A stretch of 64,000 bases of DNA from Actinomycetota bacterium (GCA_016201065.1 JACQDL010000053.1:16910-80909), one strand, 5' to 3'; positions 19,764-29,745 are shown, counted from the first letter of the stretch. The notes: a model not told the origin generated them from the letters alone. Numbers and translations: made by a program.

Positions 19764-20954
19764 GTGACGCTGGTGAGCGACAGCGTGGCGATGGTCTGGT
19801 CCGAGGACTTCCTGTCCTACCAGCTCGCCGAGGACCATCCGCTGCATCCCGTGCGGCTCGCCCTCACCGTGGAGCTCGCCGAGACCTTCGGGTTGTTCGA
19901 CGACCCGCGCCTCACCATGGTCACGCCCGTCCCGGCTGGCGACGACCTGCTCCGGCTGGTCCACACCGCCGGCTACCTCGACGCCGTCCGGGCGGCCCCG
20001 GTCGGTGCCACGGATCCGCGGCATGGCCTGGGCCCGCCCGACAACCCGGTGTTCGCCGGGATGCACGAGGCGGCCGCCCTGATCGTCGGCGGCAGCGTGC
20101 GGGCGGCGGAGCTGGTGTGGTCGGGCCGGGCCCAGCACGCCGTGAACATCGCTGGCGGGCTGCACCACGCGATGCCGGACCGGGCGGCCGGGTTCTGCGT
20201 CTACAACGACCCGGCGGTCGCCATCGCCTGGCTGCTGGCGCACGGCGCCGAACGCGTCGCGTACGTCGACGTCGACGTGCACCACGGCGACGGCGTGCAG
20301 CATGCCTTCTACGCCGACCCCCGGGTGCTCACCGTGAGCCTGCACCAGGACCCGCTGACCTTGTTCCCGGGCACCGGTCTGCCGCAGGAGACCGGGAGTG
20401 GGGCGGCCGAGGGCACCGCGGTGAACGTCGCGCTGCCGCCGGGTACCGGCGACGCCGGCTGGCTGCGGGCGTTCCACGCGGTCGTGCCGAGCGTGCTGCG
20501 CGCCTTCCACCCGCAGGTTCTGGTCACCCAGTGCGGCTGCGACTCGCACCGGGACGATCCGATCGCCGACCTCGCCCTCACCGTCGACGGCCAGCGGGCC
20601 GGCTACGCGGCACTGCACCGGCTCGCGCATGAGCTGTGCGAGGGGCGTTGGGTGGTGCTCGGCGGTGGCGGGTACGGACTGGTCCGCTGTGTGCCGAGGG
20701 CGTGGACCCATCTGATCGCCGAGGTCAGCGGCACGCCGATCGAACCGGCGACCGCGATCCCGGCGGCCTGGGTGGACCGGGTTCGGGCCCGGGGTTACCC
20801 GGTGCCGGCGCCGACCCGGATGACCGACGGCGGCACCGCCGAGTACCAGCCGTGGCAGCCGGGGGAGTCGAGCGCCGTGGACACCGCGATCGCGGCGACC
20901 CGGCGCGCGATCTTCCCGCTGCACGGTCTCGACCCGGACGACCCGCGGGACTGA
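19764..20954 (+). CDS. acuC: acetoin utilisation protein AcuC, histone-deacetylase family
   Basis: A 396-residue zinc-dependent deacetylase of the arginase/HDAC fold. It carries VWSEDFLSYQLAEDHPLHPVRL, HHAMPDRAAGFCVYND, and DVDVHHGDGVQHAFY, which holds the catalytic His and zinc ligands, plus SLHQDP and CDSHRDDPIADL. In Bacillus, AcuC deacetylates and so reactivates acetyl-CoA synthetase. The next gene, 2 bp downstream, is a GNAT/acyl-CoA synthetase fusion, so the pair probably sets the acetylation state of target proteins. GTG 19764 is used; GTG 19773 is possible. Confidence 0.92.
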   Translation: MTLVSDSVAMVWSEDFLSYQLAEDHPLHPVRLALTVELAETFGLFDDPRLTMVTPVPAGDDLLRLVHTAGYLDAVRAAPVGATDPRHGLGPPDNPVFAGMHEAAALIVGGSVRAAELVWSGRAQHAVNIAGGLHHAMPDRAAGFCVYNDPAVAIAWLLAHGAERVAYVDVDVHHGDGVQHAFYADPRVLTVSLHQDPLTLFPGTGLPQETGSGAAEGTAVNVALPPGTGDAGWLRAFHAVVPSVLRAFHPQVLVTQCGCDSHRDDPIADLALTVDGQRAGYAALHRLAHELCEGRWVVLGGGGYGLVRCVPRAWTHLIAEVSGTPIEPATAIPAAWVDRVRARGYPVPAPTRMTDGGTAEYQPWQPGESSAVDTAIAATRRAIFPLHGLDPDDPRD

Positions 20955-20956
20955 CC

Positions 20957-23791
20957 GTGCCGCCGCGAAGGTCGCCAGCAGCCGGCACGGAACCCGCCGC
21001 GGGCCCGCCGTACCCGCCACACTGGGAGGCGGACGTGCTGGCCGCCGACGGCGGCGTGCTGCACATCCGGCCGATCCTGCCCACCGACGGCGAGCGGCTG
21101 CGGGAGCTGCACTCCCGCCTCTCCGACCGCACCATCTATCTCCGCTACTTCGGGCCGCGCCCCACCCTCTCCGACCAGGATCTGGTGCGGCTCGCCCAGC
21201 TGGACCACGTCGACCGGGTGGCCCTCGTCGCCGAGGTCCGGGGCAGGCTCGTCGCGGTGGGGCGGTACGAGCGGCTGGTCGGCCCTCCGCCCAGCCCGGC
21301 CGGCTCGCCGTTCGCCGCTGTCGACCGGGACCGACCGGACCCACGTACCGCGGAGGTCGCGTTCGTCGTGGAGGACGCGCACCAGCGCCGTGGCATCGGC
21401 TCGGTCCTGCTGGAGCACCTCGCCGCGGCGGCCCGGGAGCGCGGGATCACGACGTTCGACGCGTACGTGCTCGCCGAGAACCAGCCGATGGTGCGGGTCT
21501 TCCGGGACGCCGGGTACCGGGCCGACCGGGAGTACGACTCCGGCACGATCCACATGAGCATCGCGATCGAGCCCACCACCCGCTCGGTCGCGGTCGGGTA
21601 CGAGCGGGAGCAGCGCGCCGAGGCGCGCTCCGTCGAGCGGCTGCTCGCGCCACGGTCCGTCGCGGTCATCGGCGCCAGCGGTGACCCGGCCACCCTGGGA
21701 CACCTCGTCTTCCGAAACCTGCTCGGCTACGGTCCGGGTGGTCCGATCTACCCGATCAGCCCGGTGGCGCACCACATCGCCGGTGTCCGCGCGTACCCGA
21801 CCGTGCTCGACGTGCCGGACGACCTGGACCTGGTGGTCGTCGCAGTGCCGGCCCATCAGGTGCCCTCCCTGGACCTGGCCACCCTGGTCGAGGAGTGTGC
21901 GACCAAGCACGCGCGCGGCCTGGTCGTGGTCTCCGGCGGGTTCGGCGGGCAGGGCGTGCCGGGCCAGCAGGGCGTGCCGGGCCCGCATGGCGCGCCGGGG
22001 CGGCAGCTCGGGCGGGACCTGGTCGCCGCCGCGCGGGCGCACGGCATGCGCGTGGTCGGGCCACACTGCCTGGGGGTGCTCAACACCGATCCGCGGGTCC
22101 GGATCAACGCCACGTCGGCACCACTGGCACCCGGGCAGATCAGCCGTGGCCGGGTCGGGTGCTTCTGCCAGTCGGCGGTGTTCGGGGTGGCGATGCTGGA
22201 GGAGGCGGCGGCGCGCGGGCTCGGGCTGACCACGTTCGTCTCCGCCGGCGACCGGGCCGACGTGTCCGGCAACGACCTGCTGCAGTACTGGGAGAGCGAC
22301 CCGGAGACCGAGGTCGCTGTGCTGTATCTGGAGAGCTTCGGCAACCCCCGCAAGTTCACCAGGCTGGCCCGGCGGCTGGGGCAGTCCACGCCGATCGTGG
22401 CGGTGCGGTCCGGCCGGCAGGAGAGCCGCCCGCCGGGGTTGGATCACACCGTCGGTGCGGTACCCGACGAGCGGACCGCGGCGCTGTTCGAGTCGACCGG
22501 CGTGATCCGGGTCGACACGGTGGCGCACATGTTCGACGTGGCGCAGCTGCTGGCCTACCAGCCGCTTCCCGCTGGGCGACGGGTTGGCGTGGTGACCAAC
22601 TCGGCCCCGCTGGGGGCGCTGGTCGCCGACTCCTGCGCGGCCCAGGAGCTGGCGCTGGCCAGCGGGCATCCGGTGGAGCTGCCGGCCGGCGCGGGCGCCG
22701 TGGACTTCGCGACAGCGCTCGACCGGGCGACTGCCAGCTCCGATGTGGACGCTCTGGTGGTCGTGGTCGCCCCGCCGCTGGTCGGCACCGGCGAGGAGAT
22801 CGCGCGGGTGCTCGCCGACCCAGCCCGACGCTGGGATCGGCCGGTGGTGTCGACGTTCCTGGCCGTGCGCGGGGTGCCGGAGCTGCTCCGGCGGATCGGC
22901 CCGGACGGGACCACCCTGCGCGGTTCGATCCCGTCGTACTCCTCACCCGAGCTTGCCGTGCTGGCGCTGGCCAGGGCGATCCGGTACGCCGAGTGGCGGG
23001 CCGAGCCGACGGGGCTGGTGCCGGAGCTGCCGGAGCTGGACGAGGTGGCGGCGCATGCCGTCGTGCGGGCCGCGCTCGCCGAGCAGCCAGACGGTGCCGA
23101 CCTGACCGATGCGGGGACCGTGGCGCTGCTGGCCGCCTACGGGATCGCCTGCTGGCCGACCCGGCGGGCGGCGACGGCGGATGCGGCCGCCGCGGCGGCG
23201 GCCACGGTGGGGTACCCGGTCGCGTTGAAGTCGACCGTACCCGCGCTGCGCTTCCGGGGCGACCTGGGCGGCACCCGCCTCGACCTGGCCGACGAGGCGG
23301 AGCTGCGCGCCGCGCACGGCGCCCTGGAGCGGCTCGGCGGCGGGCCGCACGACATGGTCGTGCAGCCGATGGCGCCGACCGGCGTGGCCGTGGAGGCCAG
23401 CGTGGTCGACGACCCGTCGTTCGGCGCGGTGGTGTCCTTCGGGCTGGCCGGGCCGGCCGCCGAGCTGCTCGACGACCGGGGGTACGCCGCCGTGCCGCTC
23501 TCCGACGAGCACGCCCGCCGGCTGGTCCGCGCACCGCGGGCCGCCCCCATGCTGTTCGGCTACCAGGGTGTGGCCCCGGTCGATGTGGTGGCGCTGGAGG
23601 ACACCCTCCTCCGCCTCGCCCGGCTGGCCGACGACGTGCCCGAGCTGCTGCTGCTCCGGTTGAGCCCGATCCTGGTGTCCACCCGTGGGCTGGCCGTGCT
23701 GGGGGCGCGGGCCCGGGTCGGGCCGGCCACCGCCCGGGCCCCGGCCGGCCCCCGTCGGCTGCGGTCAGGCCTCGACGTAGTCGCGCAGTGA
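20957..23791 (+). CDS. GNAT acetyltransferase fused to ADP-forming acyl-CoA synthetase-like domains (Pat-type)
   Basis: A 944-residue fusion. A GNAT domain (about 25-200) has [22 protein letters not shown], the acetyl-CoA loop. It is followed by a CoA-binding Rossmann domain ([16 protein letters not shown], about 235), a ligase-CoA domain with a candidate catalytic His in LDHTVGAV, and an ATP-grasp half ([20 protein letters not shown]). This domain set is that of protein lysine acetyltransferases Pat/PatZ, with the GNAT at the N-terminus as in actinobacterial forms. A collagen-like [16 protein letters not shown] insert lies near residue 335. It starts at GTG 20957, 2 bp after acuC, and overlaps sigB tail-to-tail by 27 bp. 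Confidence 0.88.
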   Translation: MPPRRSPAAGTEPAAGPPYPPHWEADVLAADGGVLHIRPILPTDGERLRELHSRLSDRTIYLRYFGPRPTLSDQDLVRLAQLDHVDRVALVAEVRGRLVAVGRYERLVGPPPSPAGSPFAAVDRDRPDPRTAEVAFVVEDAHQRRGIGSVLLEHLAAAARERGITTFDAYVLAENQPMVRVFRDAGYRADREYDSGTIHMSIAIEPTTRSVAVGYEREQRAEARSVERLLAPRSVAVIGASGDPATLGHLVFRNLLGYGPGGPIYPISPVAHHIAGVRAYPTVLDVPDDLDLVVVAVPAHQVPSLDLATLVEECATKHARGLVVVSGGFGGQGVPGQQGVPGPHGAPGRQLGRDLVAAARAHGMRVVGPHCLGVLNTDPRVRINATSAPLAPGQISRGRVGCFCQSAVFGVAMLEEAAARGLGLTTFVSAGDRADVSGNDLLQYWESDPETEVAVLYLESFGNPRKFTRLARRLGQSTPIVAVRSGRQESRPPGLDHTVGAVPDERTAALFESTGVIRVDTVAHMFDVAQLLAYQPLPAGRRVGVVTNSAPLGALVADSCAAQELALASGHPVELPAGAGAVDFATALDRATASSDVDALVVVVAPPLVGTGEEIARVLADPARRWDRPVVSTFLAVRGVPELLRRIGPDGTTLRGSIPSYSSPELAVLALARAIRYAEWRAEPTGLVPELPELDEVAAHAVVRAALAEQPDGADLTDAGTVALLAAYGIACWPTRRAATADAAAAAAATVGYPVALKSTVPALRFRGDLGGTRLDLADEAELRAAHGALERLGGGPHDMVVQPMAPTGVAVEASVVDDPSFGAVVSFGLAGPAAELLDDRGYAAVPLSDEHARRLVRAPRAAPMLFGYQGVAPVDVVALEDTLLRLARLADDVPELLLLRLSPILVSTRGLAVLGARARVGPATARAPAGPRRLRSGLDVVAQ
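21949..22005 (+). repeat. collagen-like Gly-x-Pro repeat in the acyl-CoA synthetase gene
   Basis: GC-rich imperfect 18-bp repeats (ggcgtgccgggccagcag and variants) encode [19 protein letters not shown] between the Rossmann and ligase-CoA domains. The length is a multiple of three, so the frame is kept. Confidence 0.75.
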
Positions 23792-24856
23792 CCGGGACCG
23801 GGACGGGTGCCGCAGCTTCGTCATCGTGTCCCGCTCGATCTGCCGGATCCGCTCCCGGGACAGTCCGAAGGAGCGGCCGATCTCGTCGAGGGTGCGCGGG
23901 GTGCCGTCGTCGAGCCCGTACCGCATCCGGAGCACGGCGCGCTCCCGCGCCTCCAGGGTGTCCAGCACCTGGTTGATCTGCTCCCGCATGAACCCGAACT
24001 CCACGGCGGCCTGCGCCACGGGGGCGTCGACGTCCTCGATGAAGTCGCCCAGCTTGGCGTCCTCGTCGTCGCCGACGGTCTGGTCGAGGCTGACCAGGTC
24101 CCGGCTCTGCTGGAGCAGCTCCATGACCTTGTGCGGCTCGATGTCGAGCTCGACTGCCAGCTCGTCCTCGGTGGCGTCCCGGCCGAGCTGCTGGTGCATC
24201 AGCCGGCGGGTCCGCTGGAGCTTGTTGACCTGCTCCACGAGGTGCACCGGCAGCCGGATGGTGCGGCCCTGGTCGGCCATCGCCCGGGTGATCGCCTGGC
24301 GAATCCACCAGGTGGCGTAGGTGGAGAACTTGTAGCCCTTGGCGTAGTCGAACTTCTCCACCGCCCGGATCAGCCCCAGGTTGCCCTCCTGGATCAGGTC
24401 CAGGAACGGCAGCCCGTGACCGGTGTACCGCTTGGCCAGGCTGACCACCAGACGCAGGTTGGCCTGCAGTAGATGCTCCTTGGCGCGCTGGCCGTCCACC
24501 GCGATGACGCGCAGCTCACGGGCGTATCCGGGGTCCAGCTCCGCACCGCGCCCCCGGAGCAGGTGCTCGGCGTACAGGCCGGCCTCGATGCGCTTGGCGA
24601 GGTCCACCTCCTGCTCGGCGTTGAGCAGCGGGACCTTCCCGATCTCGTTGAGGTACACCCGCACCAGGTCGGCGGTCTGGGTGACCTGCTCGTCGAGGTC
24701 GGGCCGGCTCTCCTCGACCTCGGTCGCGCCATCCGGGCCCGGCTGGGCCTGTGCCGGGACGGCCGTCCGCTGGGTACGATGGGGCCGCGACGTGATCCGC
24801 GGCTCCACCGACGCGGAGGCGCGCGGCAGGCTTCGAGGGTTGCGAGGCGAGGTCAC
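23765..24856 (-). CDS. sigB: group 2 RNA polymerase sigma factor (SigB type)
   Basis: A 363-residue sigma-70 family protein with region 1.2 ([31 protein letters not shown]), region 2 ([35 protein letters not shown]), region 3 and region 4 ([20 protein letters not shown]). It lacks the long N-terminus of the principal factor at 35821. It is most like mycobacterial SigB/streptomycete HrdA-D, non-essential sigmas used in stress or stationary phase. GTG 24856 is chosen, with ggaag upstream. From memory, sigB lies close to ideR and sigA in M. tuberculosis too. It is divergent from the BlaI gene. Confidence 0.93.
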   Translation of the reverse strand: MTSPRNPRSLPRASASVEPRITSRPHRTQRTAVPAQAQPGPDGATEVEESRPDLDEQVTQTADLVRVYLNEIGKVPLLNAEQEVDLAKRIEAGLYAEHLLRGRGAELDPGYARELRVIAVDGQRAKEHLLQANLRLVVSLAKRYTGHGLPFLDLIQEGNLGLIRAVEKFDYAKGYKFSTYATWWIRQAITRAMADQGRTIRLPVHLVEQVNKLQRTRRLMHQQLGRDATEDELAVELDIEPHKVMELLQQSRDLVSLDQTVGDDEDAKLGDFIEDVDAPVAQAAVEFGFMREQINQVLDTLEARERAVLRMRYGLDDGTPRTLDEIGRSFGLSRERIRQIERDTMTKLRHPSRSRSLRDYVEA

Positions 24857-24973
24857 GGGTGGCTTCTTCCCTTGTGCGGCGGTGTGCGTCAGCACTCTTG
24901 TCAACGCTCGTGAGGACGCGGTGTTCCCGCCGCATGTTGCCCTACTCGTCACTTCGATGCGTAAAGTAACCCC

Positions 24974-25342
24974 ATGGCGCGGCTTGGTGAGCTGGAACGG
25001 GCGGTCATGGATGTTCTGTGGGCGGCCCGGTTGCCGCTGACCGCACGGGCGGTCGCTGCTGCCCTCCCGCGGCGCGCGCTGGCGCAGACGACCGTGCTGA
25101 CGGTCCTGTCGCGGCTGGAGAAGAAGGGCGTGGTCCGTCGGGACCGGGCGGGCCGGGCGCACACCTACACGGCGGTGGCGAGTCGTGAGGATCACATCGC
25201 CGCCCTGATGTGGGAGGTGCTCGGCAGCACGCCGGACAGGTCGGCCGCGCTGGCCCGGTTCGTCGGGTCGGTCGGTCCTGAGGAGACGGCGGCCCTCACC
25301 GAGGCGTTGCAGGCGGTCAGCGGGGACGCGCCAGCGCCATGA
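24974..25342 (+). CDS. BlaI/MecI/CopY-family transcriptional repressor
   Basis: A 122-residue winged-helix repressor: [60 protein letters not shown]. In staphylococci such repressors are cleaved after a signal from a BlaR1/MecR1 M56 peptidase, and such a peptidase gene follows with an ATGA overlap. Neither a beta-lactamase nor a penicillin-binding protein is next to the pair, so the regulon is elsewhere or different. Imperfect inverted ACTT/AAGT bases at 24951-24967 could be part of an operator. Confidence 0.92.
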   Translation: MARLGELERAVMDVLWAARLPLTARAVAAALPRRALAQTTVLTVLSRLEKKGVVRRDRAGRAHTYTAVASREDHIAALMWEVLGSTPDRSAALARFVGSVGPEETAALTEALQAVSGDAPAP

Positions 25343-26268
25343 GCCCCGGCCCGATGACAGTGGTCCCGGGCCTGTTGCTGCTGCTGGCGCTGACGCTGGT
25401 CGAACCGGTGCCGCACTGGCTGGCCCGGGCGCGGTGGGCCGCCCGCGCGCCCCGCCCGGCGCTTGTGCTCTGGCAGGCGATCGGCCTGTCCGCCGGGTTC
25501 GCGGGGATCGCCGCGGGGGTCGGCTACGGCGTTGCACCGCTCGCCGGGTCCATCCCGGATGGCGTGCGGCTGCTCGCCCAGCAGGCAAGGCAGGGGCGCC
25601 CGATCGACGGGCTCGGGCCGACCCAGGTCGTGGCGATCCTGGCCAGCCTCGCTCTTGCGGCCAGGTTGACCGGCATGCTCGCTGGTGCCGCGGGGCGGAT
25701 GGCGCGGGACCGGCACCGGCACCGGGTGCTGGTTGACCTGCTCAGCGCGCCGTACGCCGACCTGGGTGGGGCGCGGGTGCTCGAACACCCCGGGACGGTC
25801 GCCTACTGCCTCCCCGGGCTGCGGTCCCGGGTCGTGCTGTCCGCGGGCGCGGTGCGGGCGCTGGACCCCGCCGAGCTGACCGCCGTGCTCGCACACGAGC
25901 ACGCACACGTGGCGGAGCGGCACGACCTGGTGGTGCTGCCGTTCGTCGCCTGGCGGGCCGCCCTGCCGTTCCTGTCCGGTGTCCGCTGCGCCCAGCCGGC
26001 GGTGTCGGCGCTGATCGAGATGGTCGCCGACGACCGGGCCAGGGCGGCCGTCGGGGCTGGCGTGCTCGCCTCGGCGATCGCTCGGGTCGGCACGGCAACG
26101 GCACCGCGCGGTGCGCTGGCCGTGTCCGGCTCACCGGTCCTGGACCGGGTGGCCCGGTTGCTCGACCCTCGGCCGGTGCCCCGCTGGGTGCCGGCCGCCG
26201 CGTATCTGGGTGCGGCGACGCTGGTCGGGTTCCCGGTGCTCCTGCTGCTGGTTCCCGGTGGCCACTGA
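25339..26268 (+). CDS. M56-family membrane zinc metallopeptidase
   Basis: A 309-residue membrane protein of the BlaR1/MecR1 peptidase family without the penicillin-sensor domain. Three N-terminal helices precede the cytoplasmic peptidase segment, which has [11 protein letters not shown] (zinc motif HExxH at about residue 188) and, further on, EMVADDRAR with the third zinc ligand. A final helix lies near the C-terminus. It is coupled by ATGA to the BlaI gene. Its predicted job is to cleave that repressor on an unknown signal. Confidence 0.9.
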   Translation: MSPGPMTVVPGLLLLLALTLVEPVPHWLARARWAARAPRPALVLWQAIGLSAGFAGIAAGVGYGVAPLAGSIPDGVRLLAQQARQGRPIDGLGPTQVVAILASLALAARLTGMLAGAAGRMARDRHRHRVLVDLLSAPYADLGGARVLEHPGTVAYCLPGLRSRVVLSAGAVRALDPAELTAVLAHEHAHVAERHDLVVLPFVAWRAALPFLSGVRCAQPAVSALIEMVADDRARAAVGAGVLASAIARVGTATAPRGALAVSGSPVLDRVARLLDPRPVPRWVPAAAYLGAATLVGFPVLLLLVPGGH

Positions 26269-26327
26269 CCGAGCAGGACCAGCGGCCCGGGACCGCCGGT
26301 CGGGTCGGAGCTGTGGGACGTGCATCG

Positions 26328-27176
26328 TCAGCCGGTGAGCTGCTCGATCGCCGCGGCGACCGGCTCCGGCGCGTGCAGCGGGACCTCATGCGGGGTGTGT
26401 TCCAGCCAGCTCACCGCCGGGTCGGGCAGGGCGGTTGCCAGTGACTCGATGGTGCGGGCGGGGACTGCCGAGTCCTCGGTGCCGGCGAGGATCAGCACCG
26501 GCACGGTCACCCGTACCGTCGCGCCTTCCAGCAGCGCGCGTTGCCGGACCAGGGCGCGCTGCTCCACCAGGAAGGTCCGCCACACCGGTCGGCGCGCGTG
26601 CGCGGCGAGTTCGGCGAGGACCGCCGGCAGATCGGCCGGGTCAAGGTGGGCCCGGAGGTCCTGGCGAGCGCGGCGGGCCAGCCAGCCGCCGGCCAGCCGC
26701 TGCCCGCCCCACGCCAGCATCTCGCCCAGGACCGGCGCGGTGAGCAGCCGGTCGAGAGGCTCGACGCAGTGCGGCCCGACCGGGGCGACCAGCGCCAGGC
26801 CGGCGACCCGGTCCGGATGCCGCGCGGCGGCGAGGATCCCGACACCCGCCGCCCAGCCGTGGCACCCGAGCACGGTCCGGTGGATGCCGGCGCGGTCGAG
26901 CAACCGGAGCAGCCAGGCCACGTTGCCAGCGACGTCGGTGGGTGGTCGGGGGTTGCCGCCGTGCCCGGGCCGGTCCGGAGCCAGTACCCGCACCTGCGGC
27001 AGCCGTCGCTGGACCGGCAGCCAGACGGCGTGGGTCGCGGCCGTCCCGTGCAGCAGGACGGCAGGCAGCGTGGAAGGTGACCGCACGCCGTTGATTGTGC
27101 TGGTCCGGCGGGTGGTCGGGGTGCCGCACGGCGTGTCGGGTGGTGGTGCCCCTGATCGGCCCGGATGTGGCAGCAT
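26328..27176 (-). CDS. alpha/beta-hydrolase-fold protein with altered nucleophile elbow
   Basis: A 282-residue protein with the strand-turn HG motif (PAVLLHGTAATHAVW), DRPGHGGN, LILAGTEDSAVP (acid region) and HTPHEVPLHAP (catalytic-type His). At the nucleophile elbow, where G-x-S-x-G is expected, the sequence reads VLGCHGWAAGVG, with no Ser at the central position. It may be catalytically inactive, use another residue, or act by binding. The start ATG 27176 is likely; a GTG near 27085 is possible. The neighbours give no hint of substrate. Confidence 0.78.
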   Translation of the reverse strand: MLPHPGRSGAPPPDTPCGTPTTRRTSTINGVRSPSTLPAVLLHGTAATHAVWLPVQRRLPQVRVLAPDRPGHGGNPRPPTDVAGNVAWLLRLLDRAGIHRTVLGCHGWAAGVGILAAARHPDRVAGLALVAPVGPHCVEPLDRLLTAPVLGEMLAWGGQRLAGGWLARRARQDLRAHLDPADLPAVLAELAAHARRPVWRTFLVEQRALVRQRALLEGATVRVTVPVLILAGTEDSAVPARTIESLATALPDPAVSWLEHTPHEVPLHAPEPVAAAIEQLTG

Positions 27177-27206
27177 GTCGGTATCGCCGCGGTTCGGAGG
27201 CCGCCC

Positions 27207-27599
27207 GTGAAACTGAGTCACCGCCGTGCCGACGGGCCGCCGTTGATCACTGAGGCGCAGCCGAGCCAGTCTGCGCAGAGCGGTGCGCGCATGCGCCGGT
27301 ACTTGATCATGATGAGTGTGCGGACGGTCAGCCTCATCCTCGCCACCGTCTTCTACAAGATCCCGATCCTGCTCGGCGTGTTCGCGGTGGCCGCCGTGGT
27401 GCTGCCATGGATGGCGGTGTTGATGGCCAACGACCGGCCACCAAAGCGGCCGATCCGGCTGCCCCGGCTCTGGTTCGGGCAGCCGGCCGATCGTGAGGTT
27501 GCCGCGCCGGATCGGCGGGCGTTGCCGGAACCAGCCGGTCCGCGGGTGATCGATCCGGATGACCCCAGCCCGGGCCGGCCACCGTGGGACCGCCCCTGA
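27207..27599 (+). CDS. DUF3099 membrane protein
   Basis: A 130-residue protein with the family signature PLITEAQPSQSAQS, then MRRYLIMMSVRTVSLILATVF and a second helix LLGVFAVAAVVLPWMAVLMAND, and a Pro-rich cytoplasmic tail. DUF3099 proteins are small two-helix actinobacterial membrane proteins of unknown role. GTG 27207 is preceded by ggagg. Its 3' end meets the psuK stop 4 bp away. Confidence 0.87.
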   Translation: MKLSHRRADGPPLITEAQPSQSAQSGARMRRYLIMMSVRTVSLILATVFYKIPILLGVFAVAAVVLPWMAVLMANDRPPKRPIRLPRLWFGQPADREVAAPDRRALPEPAGPRVIDPDDPSPGRPPWDRP

Positions 27600-27603
27600 G
27601 CGG

Positions 27604-28503
27604 TCAGCGCACCGGCCGGGCGCCCAGCACGCCAATCGCGGCCGCCGCCATCTCGGTGCCCCGGCGGACGGCCGTCGGCCCGCTCACCCCGGTGACCCAG
27701 CTGGCCAGCACGCCCGCGGTGAGCGCGTCACCGGCGCCGGTCGTGTCCAACACCTGCTCGGCGTGGGCGGCCGGCACGAGTGCCGTCTCGCCGCCGGCGG
27801 CCCACAGCGCGCCGTCCGCGCCGAGGCTGATCACCACGGCGCCGAAGTGCCGGGCGAGCCAGCGGGCGGCGTGCCGCGGGTCCTCCTGTCCGGACAGCAC
27901 GCGAGCCTCGGACAGGTTGGGGAGGAGCAGGTCGGCGCCGCTCGTCCAGTCCAGGAACGCCGCCGGGCCGACCTCGACCAGCGGGGCCGCCGACGCCGGG
28001 TCCACCGACACCGACACCCCGCTCCGCCGGGCCGCGGCCAGCGCCGCCAGGCCGGCCGGTCGTGGGCCGGGGTGCAGCAGGGTGTAGCCAGAGACGTGCA
28101 GGTGCCCACCCGGGGGGAGCGGTGGGACGTCGTCGGCGGTCAGGCGCAGGTTCGCACCGCGGTCGGGGAGCATGGTCCGCTCCCGATCGGGGCCGACCAG
28201 CACCACGACGCAACCGGTCGGGAGCTCGGGGTCGACCGCCAGCGCGCACCGGACGCCGAGCGCGGAGAGCTCGGCGTCCTGGGTCCGGCCTGCCGCGTCC
28301 GCGCCGACCCGGCCCACCAGGGTGGTGGGTACGCCGAGGTGGGCCAGCCACGCCGCGACGTTCGCGCCGGCACCCCCGCCACGCTGGCGCACCGTCGCGG
28401 CGGTGTCCGTGCCGACCCGTAGCGGTTCCCCGTGTCGGGCCACGATGTCCACCGCCACGTCCCCGATGACCGTGACCGGTCGGGCGCGCCCCGGTCCGGT
28501 CAT
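27604..28503 (-). CDS. psuK: PfkB-family pseudouridine kinase
   Basis: A 299-residue ribokinase-fold kinase: GDVAVDIVARHG, RQRGGGAGANVAAWLAHLG (PfkB signature 1) and LDTTGAGDALTAGVL (signature 2 with the catalytic Asp). PfkB kinases have many substrates. The direct ATGA overlap with psuG upstream points to pseudouridine, which the pair would phosphorylate and then split into uracil and ribose 5-phosphate, as YeiC/YeiN do in E. coli. All motifs are intact. Confidence 0.87.
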   Translation of the reverse strand: MTGPGRARPVTVIGDVAVDIVARHGEPLRVGTDTAATVRQRGGGAGANVAAWLAHLGVPTTLVGRVGADAAGRTQDAELSALGVRCALAVDPELPTGCVVVLVGPDRERTMLPDRGANLRLTADDVPPLPPGGHLHVSGYTLLHPGPRPAGLAALAAARRSGVSVSVDPASAAPLVEVGPAAFLDWTSGADLLLPNLSEARVLSGQEDPRHAARWLARHFGAVVISLGADGALWAAGGETALVPAAHAEQVLDTTGAGDALTAGVLASWVTGVSGPTAVRRGTEMAAAAIGVLGARPVR

Positions 28504-29396
28504 GCCGTGGCCATCGCCGCCGCCAGCTGCGCCGCGAGTGCGGCGTTTCGCAGGATGATCCGGACATTGACGTCGCGGCTTGCTCCGGCGGTCGTGCGGT
28601 GGAAGTGGTCCAGCAGGTACGGCGTGACCGCCTTGCCGTGCACCCCGTCGCGCACCATCCCGGCCAGGCCGCTGGCCAGCGCCTCGTCGTGGGACGCCGG
28701 GTCGAGCTGCTCGGTGTCGGGCAGGGGGTTGGCGACCAGGACGGCGCCGCCACCGAACGCGCGGCGCGCCGCGACGACCGCGGCCACCTCGGCCGCGGTG
28801 TCCACCCGCCAGTCGACGGCGAACCCGGAGTCGGTGAGGTAGAAGCCGGGGAAACGGTCGGTCTGCCACCCCAGCACCGTCACCGACAGCGACTCCAGCC
28901 GCTCCAGTGTCGCGCCGACGTCGAGGATCGACTTCACGCCGGCGCAGACCACCAGGATGTGCGTGCCGGCGAGGGTGACGAGGTCCGCCGACTCGTCCCA
29001 GCTCTGCCGGGCCAGCCGGTGCACCCCGCCGAGCCCGCCGGTGGCGAAGGCCGCAATGCCGGCGCGGGCGGCCAGCACGGCTGTGCTCGCGACCGTGGTG
29101 GCGCCGTCCATGCCACGGGCCAGCGCCACCGGCAGGTCCCGGGCGGAGAGCTTGTGCACGCCGGGATCCGCGCAGATCCGTTCCAGCGCCGTCTGGTCCA
29201 GCCCGACCCGGACCTCCCCGGCGAGTACCGCGATCGTGGCCGGTACCGCGCCGGCGTCCCGGACGGTGGACTCGATCAGGCCGGCGACCCGGAGGTTGTC
29301 CGGTCTGGGCAGGCCGTGCGCGAGCAGGGTGCTCTCCAGGGCGACGACCGGCCGGCCGGTGGCGAGCGCCTCGGCGACCTCGGGAGCGATGAGCAC
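28500..29396 (-). CDS. psuG: pseudouridine-5'-phosphate glycosidase
   Basis: PsuG cleaves the C-glycosidic bond of pseudouridine 5'-phosphate. The 298-residue protein shows the family blocks PVVALESTLLAHGLPRPDN, HKLSARDLPVALA, TTVASTAVLAARAGIAAFATGGLGGVHR, VVCAGVKSILDVGATLE (with the reactive Lys) and the metal-site Asp region NPLPDTEQLD. GTG 29396 follows ggagg. The gene precedes psuK with a four-base ATGA overlap. Confidence 0.94.
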   Translation of the reverse strand: MLIAPEVAEALATGRPVVALESTLLAHGLPRPDNLRVAGLIESTVRDAGAVPATIAVLAGEVRVGLDQTALERICADPGVHKLSARDLPVALARGMDGATTVASTAVLAARAGIAAFATGGLGGVHRLARQSWDESADLVTLAGTHILVVCAGVKSILDVGATLERLESLSVTVLGWQTDRFPGFYLTDSGFAVDWRVDTAAEVAAVVAARRAFGGGAVLVANPLPDTEQLDPASHDEALASGLAGMVRDGVHGKAVTPYLLDHFHRTTAGASRDVNVRIILRNAALAAQLAAAMATA

Positions 29397-29501
29397 GCCG
29401 GAACCTCCTGGTGAGCGAGCGCCGACCGGCCGGGGGTGGCCGGCGTCGGGGCACCCCGATGTCGGGGGGACGCCGCGACGGTAGCCGGTTCGTTTGGCAC
29501 C

Positions 29502-29744
29502 ATGGTCCAGGTGAGTGACACCCAGGTCCTTCCGGCCCCGCAGCGTGACGACACCGACCACGGTGACCGCCTCTTCCACTACGTGCTCAAGGAGCGGATC
29601 ACCGAGAGCGCGGTGACGGGAACCTTCGTCGTCGCTCTGTGCGGCGAGACGTTCCCGGTGACCCGTACCGCCAAGCCGGGCTCTCCGGTGTGCCCGGAGT
29701 GCCGGCGGATCGTGGACGGCCTGCCTTCGGGGGGCGAGGGGTAG
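29502..29744 (+). CDS. DUF3039 zinc-ribbon protein
   Basis: An 80-residue protein of the actinobacterial DUF3039 family: DTDHGDRLFHYVLKERITESAVTGTFVVALCGETFPV, ending in PVCPECRRIVDGL. Conserved His and Cys residues (LFHY, ALCG, CPEC) suggest one zinc site. ATG 29502 is used; GTG 29511 is possible. It is head-to-head with psuG and tail-to-tail with the YihY gene. The function is unknown. Confidence 0.88.
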   Translation: MVQVSDTQVLPAPQRDDTDHGDRLFHYVLKERITESAVTGTFVVALCGETFPVTRTAKPGSPVCPECRRIVDGLPSGGEG

Positions 29745-29745
29745 C

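Noticed and set aside
22356..24308. A 650-codon minus-strand frame across the synthetase and sigB
   Set aside because: It is Pro/Arg-rich without domains and lies out of frame with sigB, whose regions 2 and 4 are clear.
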